From Firmicutes bacterium UBA2296 (lineage in GTDB: Bacteria; Bacillota; UBA994): 10,594 nucleotides of DNA. Both the position numbers and the translations under genes were made by a program. The stretch is from assembly GCA_002345475.1 (NCBI GenBank), contig DDWC01000009.1, positions 5,990-16,583 of the forward strand. The letters run 5' to 3'. The notes below the pieces were generated by a model. The model saw only the letters and a program-made list of their open reading frames with translations. It did no database searches and had not been told where the DNA came from. Positions 1 to 6,297 of the stretch are shown piece after piece; position 1 is the stretch's first letter, and each line of letters begins with the position of its first letter.

Positions 1-864
1 GCTGTCTCCGCTGCCGTTTGATGCCACCGAACCGCTACGAGCGAGACCGAAGGCGCCGCGCCTGGCGAGACGTCCCAGTTGCCTGGAATCAAGCGGTGCA
101 TCCGTTGCCAAAACGATCATCACGGAACCGTCACCGGGACTTGCTTCCCGGTCCAATGCGGCCAGGCTCGGCCCTAGGGGGACACCACAGAGCGTCAGAT
201 GATCCCTCTTACCAAAGTTGCTCAATACTAGAGCTCCTACCGTGTACGGGGACGGAAGCTCGGGATGGGCCACCATGCGAGAGGAAGTGCCGATGCCTCC
301 CTTAAGCCCGTAGCAGACCATCCCTGTTCCAGCGCCCACTGCGCCCTCTGCAGGTAGACCAGAAGTTGCCTTCTCAATAGCTTCCCTGGCGTGAGTCGGC
401 CTTACATGCAGTCCCTGAATATCGTTTAGGTATCCATCGTTGCACTCGCCCACGATGCAATTAACCGTGCCGGTAGTTATCCCTATTTCTGGTGACTGGC
501 TGATGGCAGATAATATGGCCCCCTCCAACACGGCACCAACGCTGAGGGTATTCGTCAAAAGTATGGGAGATTCTATCTGTCCCAGTTCTTGAATTTGCAG
601 CAAACCGGCAGATTTCCCAAATCCGTTGATGACATGAACGGCACCCTCGACTTTGTCAGCAAACAGGTTTCCAGGGTGGGGCAATATCGCTGTCACGCCG
701 GTGCGGATCGGTCCCTGCCCAGGGGTCAATGCACCCTCTCCGCTGTGCAAAGTCACGTGGCCAACCAGCACCCCGGCGACGTCAGTTATGGCGTTGTTAG
801 TCCCCGTGGGCAGTGTGCCAAACTTCAGCCCAAAGTGCCTGGCCCTCTGCCTACTTACTGCCAT
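1..864 (-). CDS. P1-family (DmpA/BapA-type) aminopeptidase, C-terminus beyond window edge
   Basis: Reading from ATG at 864 to the window edge gives 288 uninterrupted codons that resemble the P1 family (MEROPS S58: L-aminopeptidase/D-esterase DmpA, beta-peptidyl aminopeptidase BapA). These Ntn-fold enzymes cut themselves into alpha and beta chains. Visible landmarks are the N-terminal LPTGTNNAITDVAGVLVGHV block, GFGKSAG near 73-79, ECNDGYLNDI at 140-149, GAGTGM and KGGIGTSSR at about 178-196, SNFG at 215-218, DGSVMIV at 245-251, and NGSGD at 283-287. By analogy with DmpA/BapA, Ser247 is the N-terminal nucleophile released by cleavage after Gly246. Tyr145, Asn216, Ser285 and Asp287 fit the other active-site positions. 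Known members are about 330-375 residues, so the last 50-90 are missing. The start overlaps the end of the preceding gene by 14 bases, suggesting translational coupling. The family is secure. The substrate (L-amino acid amides, D-amino acid esters or beta-peptides) cannot be read from sequence. Confidence 0.9.
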   Translation of the reverse strand, partial: MAVSRQRARHFGLKFGTLPTGTNNAITDVAGVLVGHVTLHSGEGALTPGQGPIRTGVTAILPHPGNLFADKVEGAVHVINGFGKSAGLLQIQELGQIESPILLTNTLSVGAVLEGAILSAISQSPEIGITTGTVNCIVGECNDGYLNDIQGLHVRPTHAREAIEKATSGLPAEGAVGAGTGMVCYGLKGGIGTSSRMVAHPELPSPYTVGALVLSNFGKRDHLTLCGVPLGPSLAALDREASPGDGSVMIVLATDAPLDSRQLGRLARRGAFGLARSGSVASNGSGDS

Positions 865-1567
865 AACTCAGCGCTGCCTCAATGAACCCGTTAAACAGTC
901 CGTCGTAGTTGAACGATTCGTTCCACATCCCCTCCGGATGCCATTGTACACCAATAGCATAGCTGTGAGTGCTGGATTCTATGGCCTCGATAATGCCGTC
1001 TGGAGCCACGGCGCTACAGATAAAGCCAGGAGCGAGATCAAGAACAGCCTGGTGGTGAAAGGTGTTTACCCGGAGCAATCCCTCTCCCAGCATAGACGCC
1101 AGTCTGGTATCACCAGCTACCTGCACGGTGTGAGTTGGGTAGTGTCTCGGGGCATCCTGCCTGTGTTTGAGAGCTTTGGCCACAGTGGCGGGGATGTGCT
1201 GAATCAAAGTACCCCCGGCAGCGATATTAAGCATCTGCTCACCGCGGCAGATTCCCAGCACGGGCATGTCCAGTTCCAGGGCCCGTTGTATGAGCGGCAC
1301 TTCATAGGCATCCATTAAAGGGTTCACTGCTCCCAGCCCTGGCTCAGGCTCAGCGTCAAAATACCTCGGATCGGCGTCCGGGCCGCCACTGACTAGTAAC
1401 CCGTCGATTAATGTCAAATGAACTTCAATAGCATTTTTGTCTATCAAACATGGCAGTAAAATAGGAATTCCACCTGCTTTTGATACTGCGTTTATGTAAG
1501 TGTCATTTTGCCTGTGCCGTCCTTCGGACCAGTCATGCAGACATGTTATGCCAATAATCGGTTTCAT
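851..1567 (-). CDS. Peptidase C26 / gamma-glutamyl-GABA hydrolase-like class I glutamine amidotransferase
   Basis: A 238-residue class-I glutamine-amidotransferase-fold hydrolase, the usual size for the PuuD/peptidase C26 group, which splits gamma-glutamyl amide bonds. It opens with MKPIIGIT and has the SGGPDADP loop at 60-67. The nucleophile elbow GICRGEQMLN contains Cys107. A THTV segment and FHHQAV (170-175) follow, and the GVQWHPE motif supplies the remaining triad residues His210 and Glu212. I prefer ATG 1567 because its A is shared with the stop of the upstream gene (TGATG) and a GGGGGCG stretch precedes it. An in-frame ATG 15 bases upstream (1582) would add MGGEV but lies inside the upstream gene. 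There is no signal peptide, so it should be cytoplasmic. It sits between a PLP lyase/deaminase and a P1 aminopeptidase, which suggests small-peptide or gamma-glutamyl compound breakdown. PuuD is the nearest described function, but no other putrescine-pathway gene is visible, so the true substrate is unknown. Confidence 0.9.
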   Translation of the reverse strand: MKPIIGITCLHDWSEGRHRQNDTYINAVSKAGGIPILLPCLIDKNAIEVHLTLIDGLLVSGGPDADPRYFDAEPEPGLGAVNPLMDAYEVPLIQRALELDMPVLGICRGEQMLNIAAGGTLIQHIPATVAKALKHRQDAPRHYPTHTVQVAGDTRLASMLGEGLLRVNTFHHQAVLDLAPGFICSAVAPDGIIEAIESSTHSYAIGVQWHPEGMWNESFNYDGLFNGFIEAALSYGSK

Positions 1568-2562
1568 CACTTCGCCCCCCAATGTGTTTCAAGATCTGCA
1601 AAATGCGCGGGAGCTCCCCCGGTGTGCCAGAACAACACCGTGCTGTCCGGCTCGATTGCGCCGCGGCGAATCAGGTCAATCATTCCTGCAGCGCCCTTGG
1701 CTGTGTACACAGGATCGACAATTACCCCCTCCAGCCGGGCGAACATCGTCGTAGCCTCCAGCGAAAGCTCTGTCGGTATCCCATACCCACCGCCGACGTA
1801 CTCATCATATACTCGTACGTCATCCGCCTTCACCGCCTTAGCCGAGCCCACCTTGGCCAGGGTCTCGTTGCACAGTGCCAGGACTTCTCCCGAGAGCCGG
1901 GACGCCGCCCGGCTTACGCTTATTCCCAGAACTTTGGTTGGCAGATTGAAGTACTTGGCTCCGGCCAGTAGCCCCGCCTGGGTGCCGGCCGAACCAGAAG
2001 CGTGCACAATGTAATCGACGGATATCCCGGTCGCCTCTGCCTGGCCGACCAGCTCCATGACACCGCGGATATATCCCAGGGCTCCAACCGAGTTTGATCC
2101 CCCCAGAGGGATTATGTAGGGCCGCTTGCCCTGCCGATGCAACGTGGCAGCAAGTCCTGCCATGAACTCATCAGGGCTGGCAGTTTTCTCCCCAGTGCCT
2201 ATATAATGAAGCTTTGCGCCGAGAAGAATGTCTAGCAGAAGGTTGCCCTGGGTAACAGAGATCTCGTCGCTGGTGAAGACCAGATGGCATTCAAGCCCCA
2301 GCTTGGCCGCGGCGGCCGCCGTCATACGGCAGTGGTTACTTTGCGGCCCCCCGGTGGTGATCAGTGTATCACAGCCGTTGGCCAGTGCCTGAGCAGCCAG
2401 ATACTCGAGCTTGCGGGCCTTATTACCCCCAAGTGCCAGCCCGGTGTTGTCATCGCGTTTTAAATAGAGCCTGACACCTAGTGCCTCGGACAAGCGCGGC
2501 GCATGGTCAAGGGCAGTGGGCAGAGCGGCCAGCTTCACCCGAGGGAATTCCTGCAAAAACAT
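1567..2562 (-). CDS. PLP-dependent D-cysteine desulfhydrase / ACC deaminase family enzyme
   Basis: A 331-residue fold-type II PLP enzyme of the family that includes D-cysteine desulfhydrase (DcyD), ACC deaminase and L-cysteate sulfo-lyase (CuyA). LYLKRDD (32-38) is followed by GGNKARKLEYL, where Lys48 should hold the cofactor. TTGGPQSNHCR contains Ser75, the position of the substrate-facing serine in ACC deaminase, with Asn76 next to it. GGSNSVGALGY, an AGTQAG phosphate-binding loop, GGGYGIP and the C-terminal DPVYTAKG and HTGGAPAHF blocks complete the family pattern. Length is normal. It is the first gene of a three-gene unit, with GGAGG at 2574-2570 seven bases before ATG, and its stop overlaps the next start. 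The reaction is probably alpha,beta-elimination or deamination of a small (possibly D- or sulfur-containing) amino acid, releasing ammonia. Members of this family are often misnamed, so I do not give a symbol. Confidence 0.88.
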   Translation of the reverse strand: MFLQEFPRVKLAALPTALDHAPRLSEALGVRLYLKRDDNTGLALGGNKARKLEYLAAQALANGCDTLITTGGPQSNHCRMTAAAAAKLGLECHLVFTSDEISVTQGNLLLDILLGAKLHYIGTGEKTASPDEFMAGLAATLHRQGKRPYIIPLGGSNSVGALGYIRGVMELVGQAEATGISVDYIVHASGSAGTQAGLLAGAKYFNLPTKVLGISVSRAASRLSGEVLALCNETLAKVGSAKAVKADDVRVYDEYVGGGYGIPTELSLEATTMFARLEGVIVDPVYTAKGAAGMIDLIRRGAIEPDSTVLFWHTGGAPAHFADLETHWGAK

Positions 2563-2569
2563 ATCCTCG

Positions 2570-2574
2570 CCTCC
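2570..2574 (-). promoter_or_regulatory. Ribosome binding site of the PLP-enzyme gene
   Basis: GGAGG on the minus strand, seven bases before the ATG at 2562. It is a near-ideal Shine-Dalgarno and marks this gene as an independently initiated first gene after a 188-base gap. Confidence 0.75.
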
Positions 2575-2606
2575 GTGTGTAGAAATAACTATCCTTATCT
2601 AATTCG

Positions 2607-2676
2607 TGATAGTCGGGCCAGACTCCTTTTTCACTGAGTCTCTGTGCCAATGGCTTTGCGAATCGTTTGACTATCA
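2607..2676 (-). other. Nested inverted repeats in the leader of the PLP-enzyme operon
   Basis: Within the 188-base gap between alr and the PLP gene, an 8-base perfect inverted repeat (TGATAGTC at 2676-2669 and GACTATCA at 2614-2607, minus strand) encloses two more. These are a 6-base repeat (AGACTC/GAGTCT at 2641-2636 and 2625-2620, 10-base loop) and a tiny GCC-ATT-GGC hairpin (2654-2646). As RNA this would fold into a closing stem with two inner hairpins. As DNA the outer arms could be a split operator. It matches no riboswitch class I can recall (T-box, SAM, purine, glycine, THF, ZTP and fluoride were considered). I see no convincing -35/-10 pair here. The pairing is seen directly; the function is unknown. 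Confidence 0.35.
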
Positions 2677-2679
2677 AGA

Positions 2680-2719
2680 GGGCCACGGGAACCATCAAAT
2701 GGTGATCCCCGTGGCGCCC
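2680..2719 (-). terminator. Possible terminator or attenuator hairpin after alr
   Basis: About 30 bases after the alr stop, a long imperfect hairpin is formed by GGGC (2719-2716 with 2683-2680), CACGGG (2713-2708 with 2689-2684) and ACCAT (2703-2699 with 2695-2691), around a 3-base loop with small internal bulges. The minus-strand 3' flank is CTCTTGATAG, so a true U-tract is absent and this is not a textbook intrinsic terminator. Its position at the end of the envelope gene series and before a separate operon supports a terminating or transcript-protecting role. Confidence 0.5.
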
Positions 2720-2750
2720 TTTCCTTGACTGCGGGCAGTTATGCGAGATC

Positions 2751-3911
2751 TCAGTCCCAGCGTCCCAACAGTGACCTCCCGGCGACCTCGCGATTCTTGC
2801 GCATGTAGATACGAGGCACTCGAGGTCCCAATGACGACGTCACTTCGTAGTTAATTGTACCTATTATGTCCGCAAGGTCATCCGCCGATAAAGCGGCGTT
2901 TGCTGAGCTACCCAGCAGGGTAACTTCATCATAAGGTCTGCAATCAACCTCGGTAACATCCAGCATGAGCTGATCCATGCACACCATACCAACCAGAGGA
3001 ACCACAGTACCGCTGACGATGGCCCGCCCCCTATTGGACATTTGACGGGAGTAGCCGTCGGCATACCCAACAGGGACCGTGGCAATGCGCCTGGGCCCCT
3101 GTGCCACAAATGTTCCGCCATAGCCAACACGTTCTCCATCATCTATCCACTTAACCATGGAGATGTGAGAACGCAACGACATTGCAGGCCTAAGGCCCAG
3201 ACATCCCGCCATGTGCCTGGATGGATAGAGACCGTACATGCCAATACCCAACCTGACCATGTCCAGGTGGCTCTCCGGCAGCGAAATGATGGCCGCAGTG
3301 TTCGCTGCGTGCCGGACTAGCCTGAGACCTCTGGAGGCCAGGCCTTCACACACATTGAGGAACCGACCCAGCTGGTGCCGAGCCGCGGTCAAATCGGGTG
3401 CATCCGCAGAAGCGAAATGGGTAAAGACGCCCTCCAAGTCCAGAGCCGGCAGGTTGTTAACAAACTCGGCGAATCCTATGGCCTCGTGGGGGCGCACTCC
3501 CAGCCTGTTCATACCCGTATCGACTTTTAGATGCACTTTAACTCTGCGATTATTGCGCACACCGGCATCGGAAAGCGCCAGGGCAAAGTCCGGTTCCATG
3601 ACGGCCGCCGACAAACCAAATCGGGCTACCAGGTCGGCCATGTCAGGAGCTGTATGCCCAAGTATCAGGATTGGGGCACCAATCTGCGATCTGCGCAGCT
3701 CAATCGCCTCGTCTACCACAGCCACAGCCAAACGATTAGCTCCGGCAGACAAAACATGGCGAGCCACATCAACAGCTCCATGGCCATAGGCATCGGCCTT
3801 AACCACGGCCATGAGTTCCGTTTCTGCCGGCAGCAAGCTGCGAAAGGCATTCAGATTGTGTGCGATGTCATCTAGAGAAACGAAGGCTGCCGTTGGACGT
3901 ATCGGTTTCAC
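2751..3911 (-). CDS. alr: Alanine racemase
   Basis: A 386-residue fold-type III PLP racemase that interconverts L- and D-alanine and supplies D-Ala for the peptidoglycan stem. The N-terminal barrel carries VVKADAYGHG, with Lys38 as the Schiff-base lysine. HLKVDTGMNRLGVR (127-140) contains the conserved arginine region, and GIGMYGLYP follows at 222-230. The C-terminal beta domain supplies VGYGGTF with catalytic Tyr264, PVGYADGY (280-287), VGMVCMDQ (307-314) and the closing INYEV...RVPRIY. Length is typical. The start is a GTG directly after the acpS TAA, with GAGAGGTG at 3928-3921 nine bases upstream, so translation is probably coupled to acpS. AcpS-Alr adjacency is common in Bacillota. No signal peptide is seen, so the enzyme should be cytoplasmic. 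Identification is firm; the exact start is slightly less so because it is not ATG. Confidence 0.97.
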   Translation of the reverse strand: MKPIRPTAAFVSLDDIAHNLNAFRSLLPAETELMAVVKADAYGHGAVDVARHVLSAGANRLAVAVVDEAIELRRSQIGAPILILGHTAPDMADLVARFGLSAAVMEPDFALALSDAGVRNNRRVKVHLKVDTGMNRLGVRPHEAIGFAEFVNNLPALDLEGVFTHFASADAPDLTAARHQLGRFLNVCEGLASRGLRLVRHAANTAAIISLPESHLDMVRLGIGMYGLYPSRHMAGCLGLRPAMSLRSHISMVKWIDDGERVGYGGTFVAQGPRRIATVPVGYADGYSRQMSNRGRAIVSGTVVPLVGMVCMDQLMLDVTEVDCRPYDEVTLLGSSANAALSADDLADIIGTINYEVTSSLGPRVPRIYMRKNREVAGRSLLGRWD

Positions 3912-4286
3912 TTATCTTTGCACCTCTCTGAAACGCCTGAGAGCGACTGCACAGGCAACCGCCACGCCCGCGTCATGCGAAATACTTACATGTATGATGT
4001 CAATCTCCATTTGCTCCGCAACCCGGGCCGCCTCATCCAGTAGACTAACCCTGGGAGCGCCACTTTGGTCCGCTCGGATAGCCACCGAAGCCGGGCCAAA
4101 ACCAGAAAACCCGCACCCCATGGACTTGACCACGGCTTCCTTAGCAGCCCACAGGCCGGCCAGGGCCTCTGCATTTCGCGCCGTTTCGCCGGGCGCCAGG
4201 AGTTTGTCACGAAAACGCTGCCCATAGCGTTTTTCCAGGTCTGCGATTCGCGAAATCGCTACCACATCCACGCCGATCCCGAACAT
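3912..4286 (-). CDS. acpS: Holo-[acyl-carrier-protein] synthase
   Basis: A 124-residue phosphopantetheinyl transferase of the AcpS type. It moves 4'-phosphopantetheine from CoA to the serine of apo-ACP, activating it for fatty-acid synthesis. The N-terminal GIGVDVVAISRI has the metal-binding Asp7. GLWAAKEAVVKSMG (44-57) contains the second metal ligand Glu50, and HVSISHD (99-105) is the conserved C-terminal strand. The frame stays open upstream to 4361, but the family N-terminus is the MFGIGVD methionine at 4286. That start is only four bases after the glmS stop and is preceded by AGTAGGG, so I use it. The short spacing to glmS and direct abutment with alr (TAA then GTG) imply co-transcription. 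Length matches bacterial AcpS (about 120-130). Confidence 0.95.
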   Translation of the reverse strand: MFGIGVDVVAISRIADLEKRYGQRFRDKLLAPGETARNAEALAGLWAAKEAVVKSMGCGFSGFGPASVAIRADQSGAPRVSLLDEAARVAEQMEIDIIHVSISHDAGVAVACAVALRRFREVQR

Positions 4287-4290
4287 GACC

Positions 4291-6117
4291 CTACTCGACC
4301 GTGACGCTTTTGGCCAAATTGCGCGGTTTGTCGACGTCGGTGCCGCGGGCAACTGCCGCATAATAGGCTATAAGCTGCAATGCAACCGCCGAAATCATGG
4401 GGGATAGCAGGGGATTCAGTTCTGGCAGCCGGAACTCTGCCTGTGATGTATGTGCAGTAATATCGCGATTACAGTTGCTGATCACTATTGTGTCTCCGCC
4501 CCGGGCGTTGACCACTTCCACATTTGAGAGCATTTTGTCCTGCAGATGAGGCTGGGTGAAGAGGCTTATCACCGGCGTGCCGGGTGTTATCAGTGCCAGA
4601 GTGCCATGCTTCAGCTCTCCGGCGGCATATGCTTCAGCATGTATATATGAAATTTCCTTCAGCTTAAGTGCTCCTTCCAGAGCTACGCTGTAGTCAAGAC
4701 CTCTGCCGATGAAAAAAGCATTCTCGCTGACGGCAATACGCCGGGCCAGAACTTCTAACCTCTCCGATTGCGCAATAACCTCCTGGACCAGTGAGGGAAC
4801 GCGCTCCAGTTCATGCAACAGAGCGCTTCCTGCAGCAGGGTTGAGCCTGCCACGCACCAAAGCGACTTCAATGGCTAGCAGAGCTAATGCCGCTAACTGA
4901 GTAGTGTATGCCTTGGTTGATGCCACGGCAATTTCTGGCCCCGCCCAGGTATGCAAGACGAAATCGCCTTCTCGGGAAACAGCACTGCCCAGCACGTTAG
5001 TTATCGCGAAGACCTTGCAGCCCTGGCGTTTTGCCTCACGTAATGCGGCGATAGTGTCCGCTGTCTCACCAGATTGGCTGATTATGACAACCAAATCTGT
5101 GGGGTCCAGAAGCGGGTCGCGGTAGCGAAACTCCGAAGCCACATCCACTTCGACGGGAATTCGCGCCAAGGCTTCGAGCCATTTCTTACCCACCAGGCCA
5201 GCATGGTAGGCTGTCCCGCAGGCGACAATATGGATTCTGTTTACGTCAGTCAGATGCTCGCGCGATAGACCGGTCTCAGCCAGCAGCGTGGTTCCTGATG
5301 AGGTCAAGCGAGGGATAATGGTATCCCGCAGAGCTTTTGGCTGTTCATGGATTTCCTTGAGCATAAAGTGTTCATAGCCGCCACGCTCAGCCGACACTGC
5401 GTCCCAGGTGACTTCATTGAACTGCTTCTCGATGCGGACCCCTTCCCGATAGAACTCCACGCGATCGGGAAACAGTACCGCCAGCTCACCGTTTTCCATT
5501 ATTGCGGTGCGCCTGGTGTAGGGCAGAATGGCCGGTATGTCTGAGGCGAGGATGTTCTCGCCTTCACCCAAACCTATAACCAGAGGGTTGTCCTGTCGGT
5601 AGGCTACGATACGATCTGGTTCGGCTTCAGCCAGGACTGCAATGGCATAAGCTCCCTTAAGCAGTCCGGCAACGCGTCCTACGGCTTCGACCAGATTCCC
5701 ATCATAGTTTTCTTCCAGAAGATGCGGTATGACTTCTGTGTCGGTTTCAGAAACAAACTGGTGCCCACGCTCGCGCAGTCCCCGGCGCAGAGAGCTGTAG
5801 TTCTCGATTATTCCGTTGTGAATGACGGCGAAGGCGCTGCCGCAACCAGCGTGGGGATGAGAATTAAGGTCGCTGGGGGCGCCGTGGGTGGCCCACCGGG
5901 TGTGTCCAATGCCAACCTTCCCGTCAAGTCCACTGATCCCAGACAGCTTGCCCTCCAGCACAGCCAACCTGCCCGCGGCCTTCTCTACGATCAGGTGGCC
6001 ATGAGAATGCAAAGCAATGCCGGCCGAATCATAGCCTCTATACTCAAGACGGCGCAGGCCGTCCACAACTACGTCAGCGGCCCTGCGGCCACCGACATAT
6101 CCAACAATTCCACACAA
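4291..6117 (-). CDS. glmS: Glutamine--fructose-6-phosphate aminotransferase (isomerizing)
   Basis: 608 residues, matching the usual length (E. coli 609). It makes glucosamine-6-phosphate from fructose-6-phosphate and glutamine, the committed step to UDP-GlcNAc. The class-II glutaminase domain starts MCGIVGYVG, so Cys2 becomes the N-terminal nucleophile. YRGYDSAG (27-34), HTRWATHG (72-79) and NGIIENY (101-107) follow. Two SIS sugar-isomerase domains occupy roughly 290-608, with SQSGETADT at 347-355, the ASTKAYTTQ loop at 399-407 and the closing LAKSVTVE with the catalytic lysine (604). The start must be the TTG at 6117 because Cys must follow the initiator. GGGGG at 6131-6127, nine bases upstream, supports it. 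The leader between glmM and this gene is a glmS ribozyme, so product feedback by GlcN6P is expected. acpS starts four bases after the stop. Confidence 0.98.
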   Translation of the reverse strand: MCGIVGYVGGRRAADVVVDGLRRLEYRGYDSAGIALHSHGHLIVEKAAGRLAVLEGKLSGISGLDGKVGIGHTRWATHGAPSDLNSHPHAGCGSAFAVIHNGIIENYSSLRRGLRERGHQFVSETDTEVIPHLLEENYDGNLVEAVGRVAGLLKGAYAIAVLAEAEPDRIVAYRQDNPLVIGLGEGENILASDIPAILPYTRRTAIMENGELAVLFPDRVEFYREGVRIEKQFNEVTWDAVSAERGGYEHFMLKEIHEQPKALRDTIIPRLTSSGTTLLAETGLSREHLTDVNRIHIVACGTAYHAGLVGKKWLEALARIPVEVDVASEFRYRDPLLDPTDLVVIISQSGETADTIAALREAKRQGCKVFAITNVLGSAVSREGDFVLHTWAGPEIAVASTKAYTTQLAALALLAIEVALVRGRLNPAAGSALLHELERVPSLVQEVIAQSERLEVLARRIAVSENAFFIGRGLDYSVALEGALKLKEISYIHAEAYAAGELKHGTLALITPGTPVISLFTQPHLQDKMLSNVEVVNARGGDTIVISNCNRDITAHTSQAEFRLPELNPLLSPMISAVALQLIAYYAAVARGTDVDKPRNLAKSVTVE

Positions 6118-6126
6118 AGCAGGTTT

Positions 6127-6131
6127 CCCCC
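6127..6131 (-). promoter_or_regulatory. Ribosome binding site fixing the TTG start of glmS
   Basis: AAGGGGG on the minus strand ends nine bases before TTG at 6117. It lies just after the last hairpin of the ribozyme region, so it stays on the 3' cleavage product. Confidence 0.7.
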
Positions 6132-6148
6132 TTATGCATCGTTCTTAT

Positions 6149-6297
6149 CGCGGGCTGCCGCGTCTTTGTGCAGCAAATCACTTCGCTGTTTTGTAGCGCG
6201 GCTACGGCGACCCTCGCCGGGGGGCATCCGCCGAAAAATCGATAAACCCCCACCTCGTCAGCTTCTCCTCAGTCATAAAAGGGAAGCTCAGGCGCTT
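6149..6297 (-). ncRNA. glmS ribozyme (GlcN6P-responsive self-cleaving riboswitch)
   Basis: The region before glmS matches the glmS ribozyme consensus closely. AGCGCCTGAGCT begins at 6296, with the expected cleavage between A (6296) and G (6295). P1 forms from AGCTTC (6288-6283) and GAAGCT (6265-6260). The invariant core follows: TGACGAGG at 6260-6253, GGGGGTTTATCGA at 6251-6239, then TTTTTCGGCGGATGCCCCCC at 6238-6219, with P2 from the G and C runs. Downstream hairpins are CGGCGA/TCGCCG (6219-6214/6210-6205), TAGC/GCTA (6204-6201/6197-6194), CAGC/GCTG (6188-6185/6174-6171) and CGCGG/CCGCG (6162-6158/6153-6149). In characterised cases GlcN6P acts as a coenzyme for cleavage, and the 5'-OH product is degraded by RNase J, lowering GlmS. 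Oddly, the 5' end lies inside glmM. The core is certain by motif; the 3' boundary is approximate. Confidence 0.93.

Noticed and set aside
653..1318. Long open frame on the plus strand
   Set aside because: It is antisense to the P1 peptidase and C26 genes, which show clear family motifs in their own frames. The product resembles no known protein and has no convincing ribosome binding site.
2563..2680. Sigma-A promoter for the PLP-enzyme operon
   Set aside because: TTGATA and TTGGCA occur as possible -35 boxes, but no acceptable -10 lies 16-18 bases downstream. The TAGATA and GATAGT boxes near the start lack a -35.
2507..2698. 63-codon minus-strand frame reading through the leader into the PLP gene in another frame
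   Set aside because: It starts inside the loop of the alr-distal hairpin without a Shine-Dalgarno and overlaps the true start region of the PLP gene. It was considered as a leader peptide but shows no run of regulatory codons.
2563..2750. T-box or known riboswitch before the PLP gene
   Set aside because: The T-box GGGTGG-type sequence and the conserved cores of the common riboswitch classes are absent.
4287..4361. N-terminal extension of acpS upstream of MFGIGVD
   Set aside because: It would overlap the end of glmS by about 70 bases and is absent from the AcpS family, whose N-terminus matches the methionine at 4286.
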